Made by a program: the position numbers and the translations under genes. Positions 5,877 to 5,988 of a stretch of 5,988 nt of DNA are shown here, one piece after another. This DNA comes from an uncultured Ruminococcus sp. GTDB lineage: Bacteria; Bacillota; Clostridia; Oscillospirales; Ruminococcaceae. The stretch covers positions 1 to 5,988 of the forward strand of contig CAMHUJ010000121.1 of assembly GCA_946188175.1 (NCBI GenBank), read 5' to 3'. The notes below the pieces were generated by a model. That model saw nothing but the letters and a program-made list of their open reading frames with translations, did not search any database and was not told the DNA's origin. Numbering within the stretch: the stretch's first letter is position 1; every line of letters begins with the position of its first letter.

Positions 5877-5988
5877 GTGATTATGAAAATGCAATCGAGA
5901 TCAAAAACGTCACGAAAAAATATGACGGCTTTACTTTGGACAACATCAGCTTTGATGTGCCGCGCGGCAGCATCATGGGCTTTATCGG
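5873..5988 (+). CDS. ABC transporter ATP-binding protein (partial, N-terminus only)
   Basis: Only the first 38 codons are in the window. They read as the beginning of an ABC nucleotide-binding domain: IEIKNVTKKYDGFTLDNISF (8-27) is the first strand and A-loop region, with Y17 the likely adenine-stacking aromatic. It is followed by DVPRGSIMGFIG, which leads directly into the Walker A loop; the window ends at the first glycine of that motif. The start overlaps the regulator stop in an ATGA arrangement. By analogy with ytrA-type operons, it probably energises an export or envelope-stress transporter whose membrane protein gene lies to the right. The substrate is unknown. Confidence 0.88.
   Translation, partial: MSDYENAIEIKNVTKKYDGFTLDNISFDVPRGSIMGFI

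Overview
The window looks like chromosomal housekeeping DNA from a low-to-mid GC Firmicute. It is most likely a Clostridia member of the Ruminococcaceae/Oscillospiraceae type. The reasons are the greA-lysS gene pair, strong AGGAGG-type ribosome binding sites, consensus sigma-A promoters, and a YtrA-type GntR regulator translationally linked to an ABC ATPase gene. The genus is an inference; no rRNA gene or other marker is present.

Layout. Positions 1-5119 form a leftward (minus-strand) gene block that reads carB, then greA, then lysS, with lysS running off the left edge. lysS (class II lysyl-tRNA synthetase) starts only 2 nt after the greA stop, so the two are probably translationally coupled. 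An 85-nt gap holding a terminator-like hairpin separates greA from carB. carB (large subunit of carbamoyl phosphate synthetase) has its own promoter with an extended -10. No carA gene is visible next to it.

Positions 5120-5495 are a divergent intergenic region. It holds the carB promoter, an unexplained hairpin and short repeats. It also holds a near-ideal promoter (TTGACA, 17 bp, TATAAT) with an upstream A/T tract, TATATAC/GTATATA half-sites that look like an operator, and a leader hairpin. Positions 5496-5988 carry a rightward unit: a short GntR-family repressor of the YtrA type, whose stop overlaps the start of an ABC transporter ATP-binding protein cut by the window edge.

The main anomaly is that carB is broken. 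The reading frame changes near position 2569. Compared with the E. coli protein, about nine residues (about 26 bp, not a multiple of three) are missing from the second ATP-grasp domain. Both sides of the junction are otherwise well conserved: 850 + 216 residues + about 9 missing gives about 1075, against about 1073 in E. coli. The lesion is therefore either very recent or a sequencing/assembly artefact. I see no clear sign of a novel defence or mobile system. The most interesting regulatory structure is the gntR promoter/operator.
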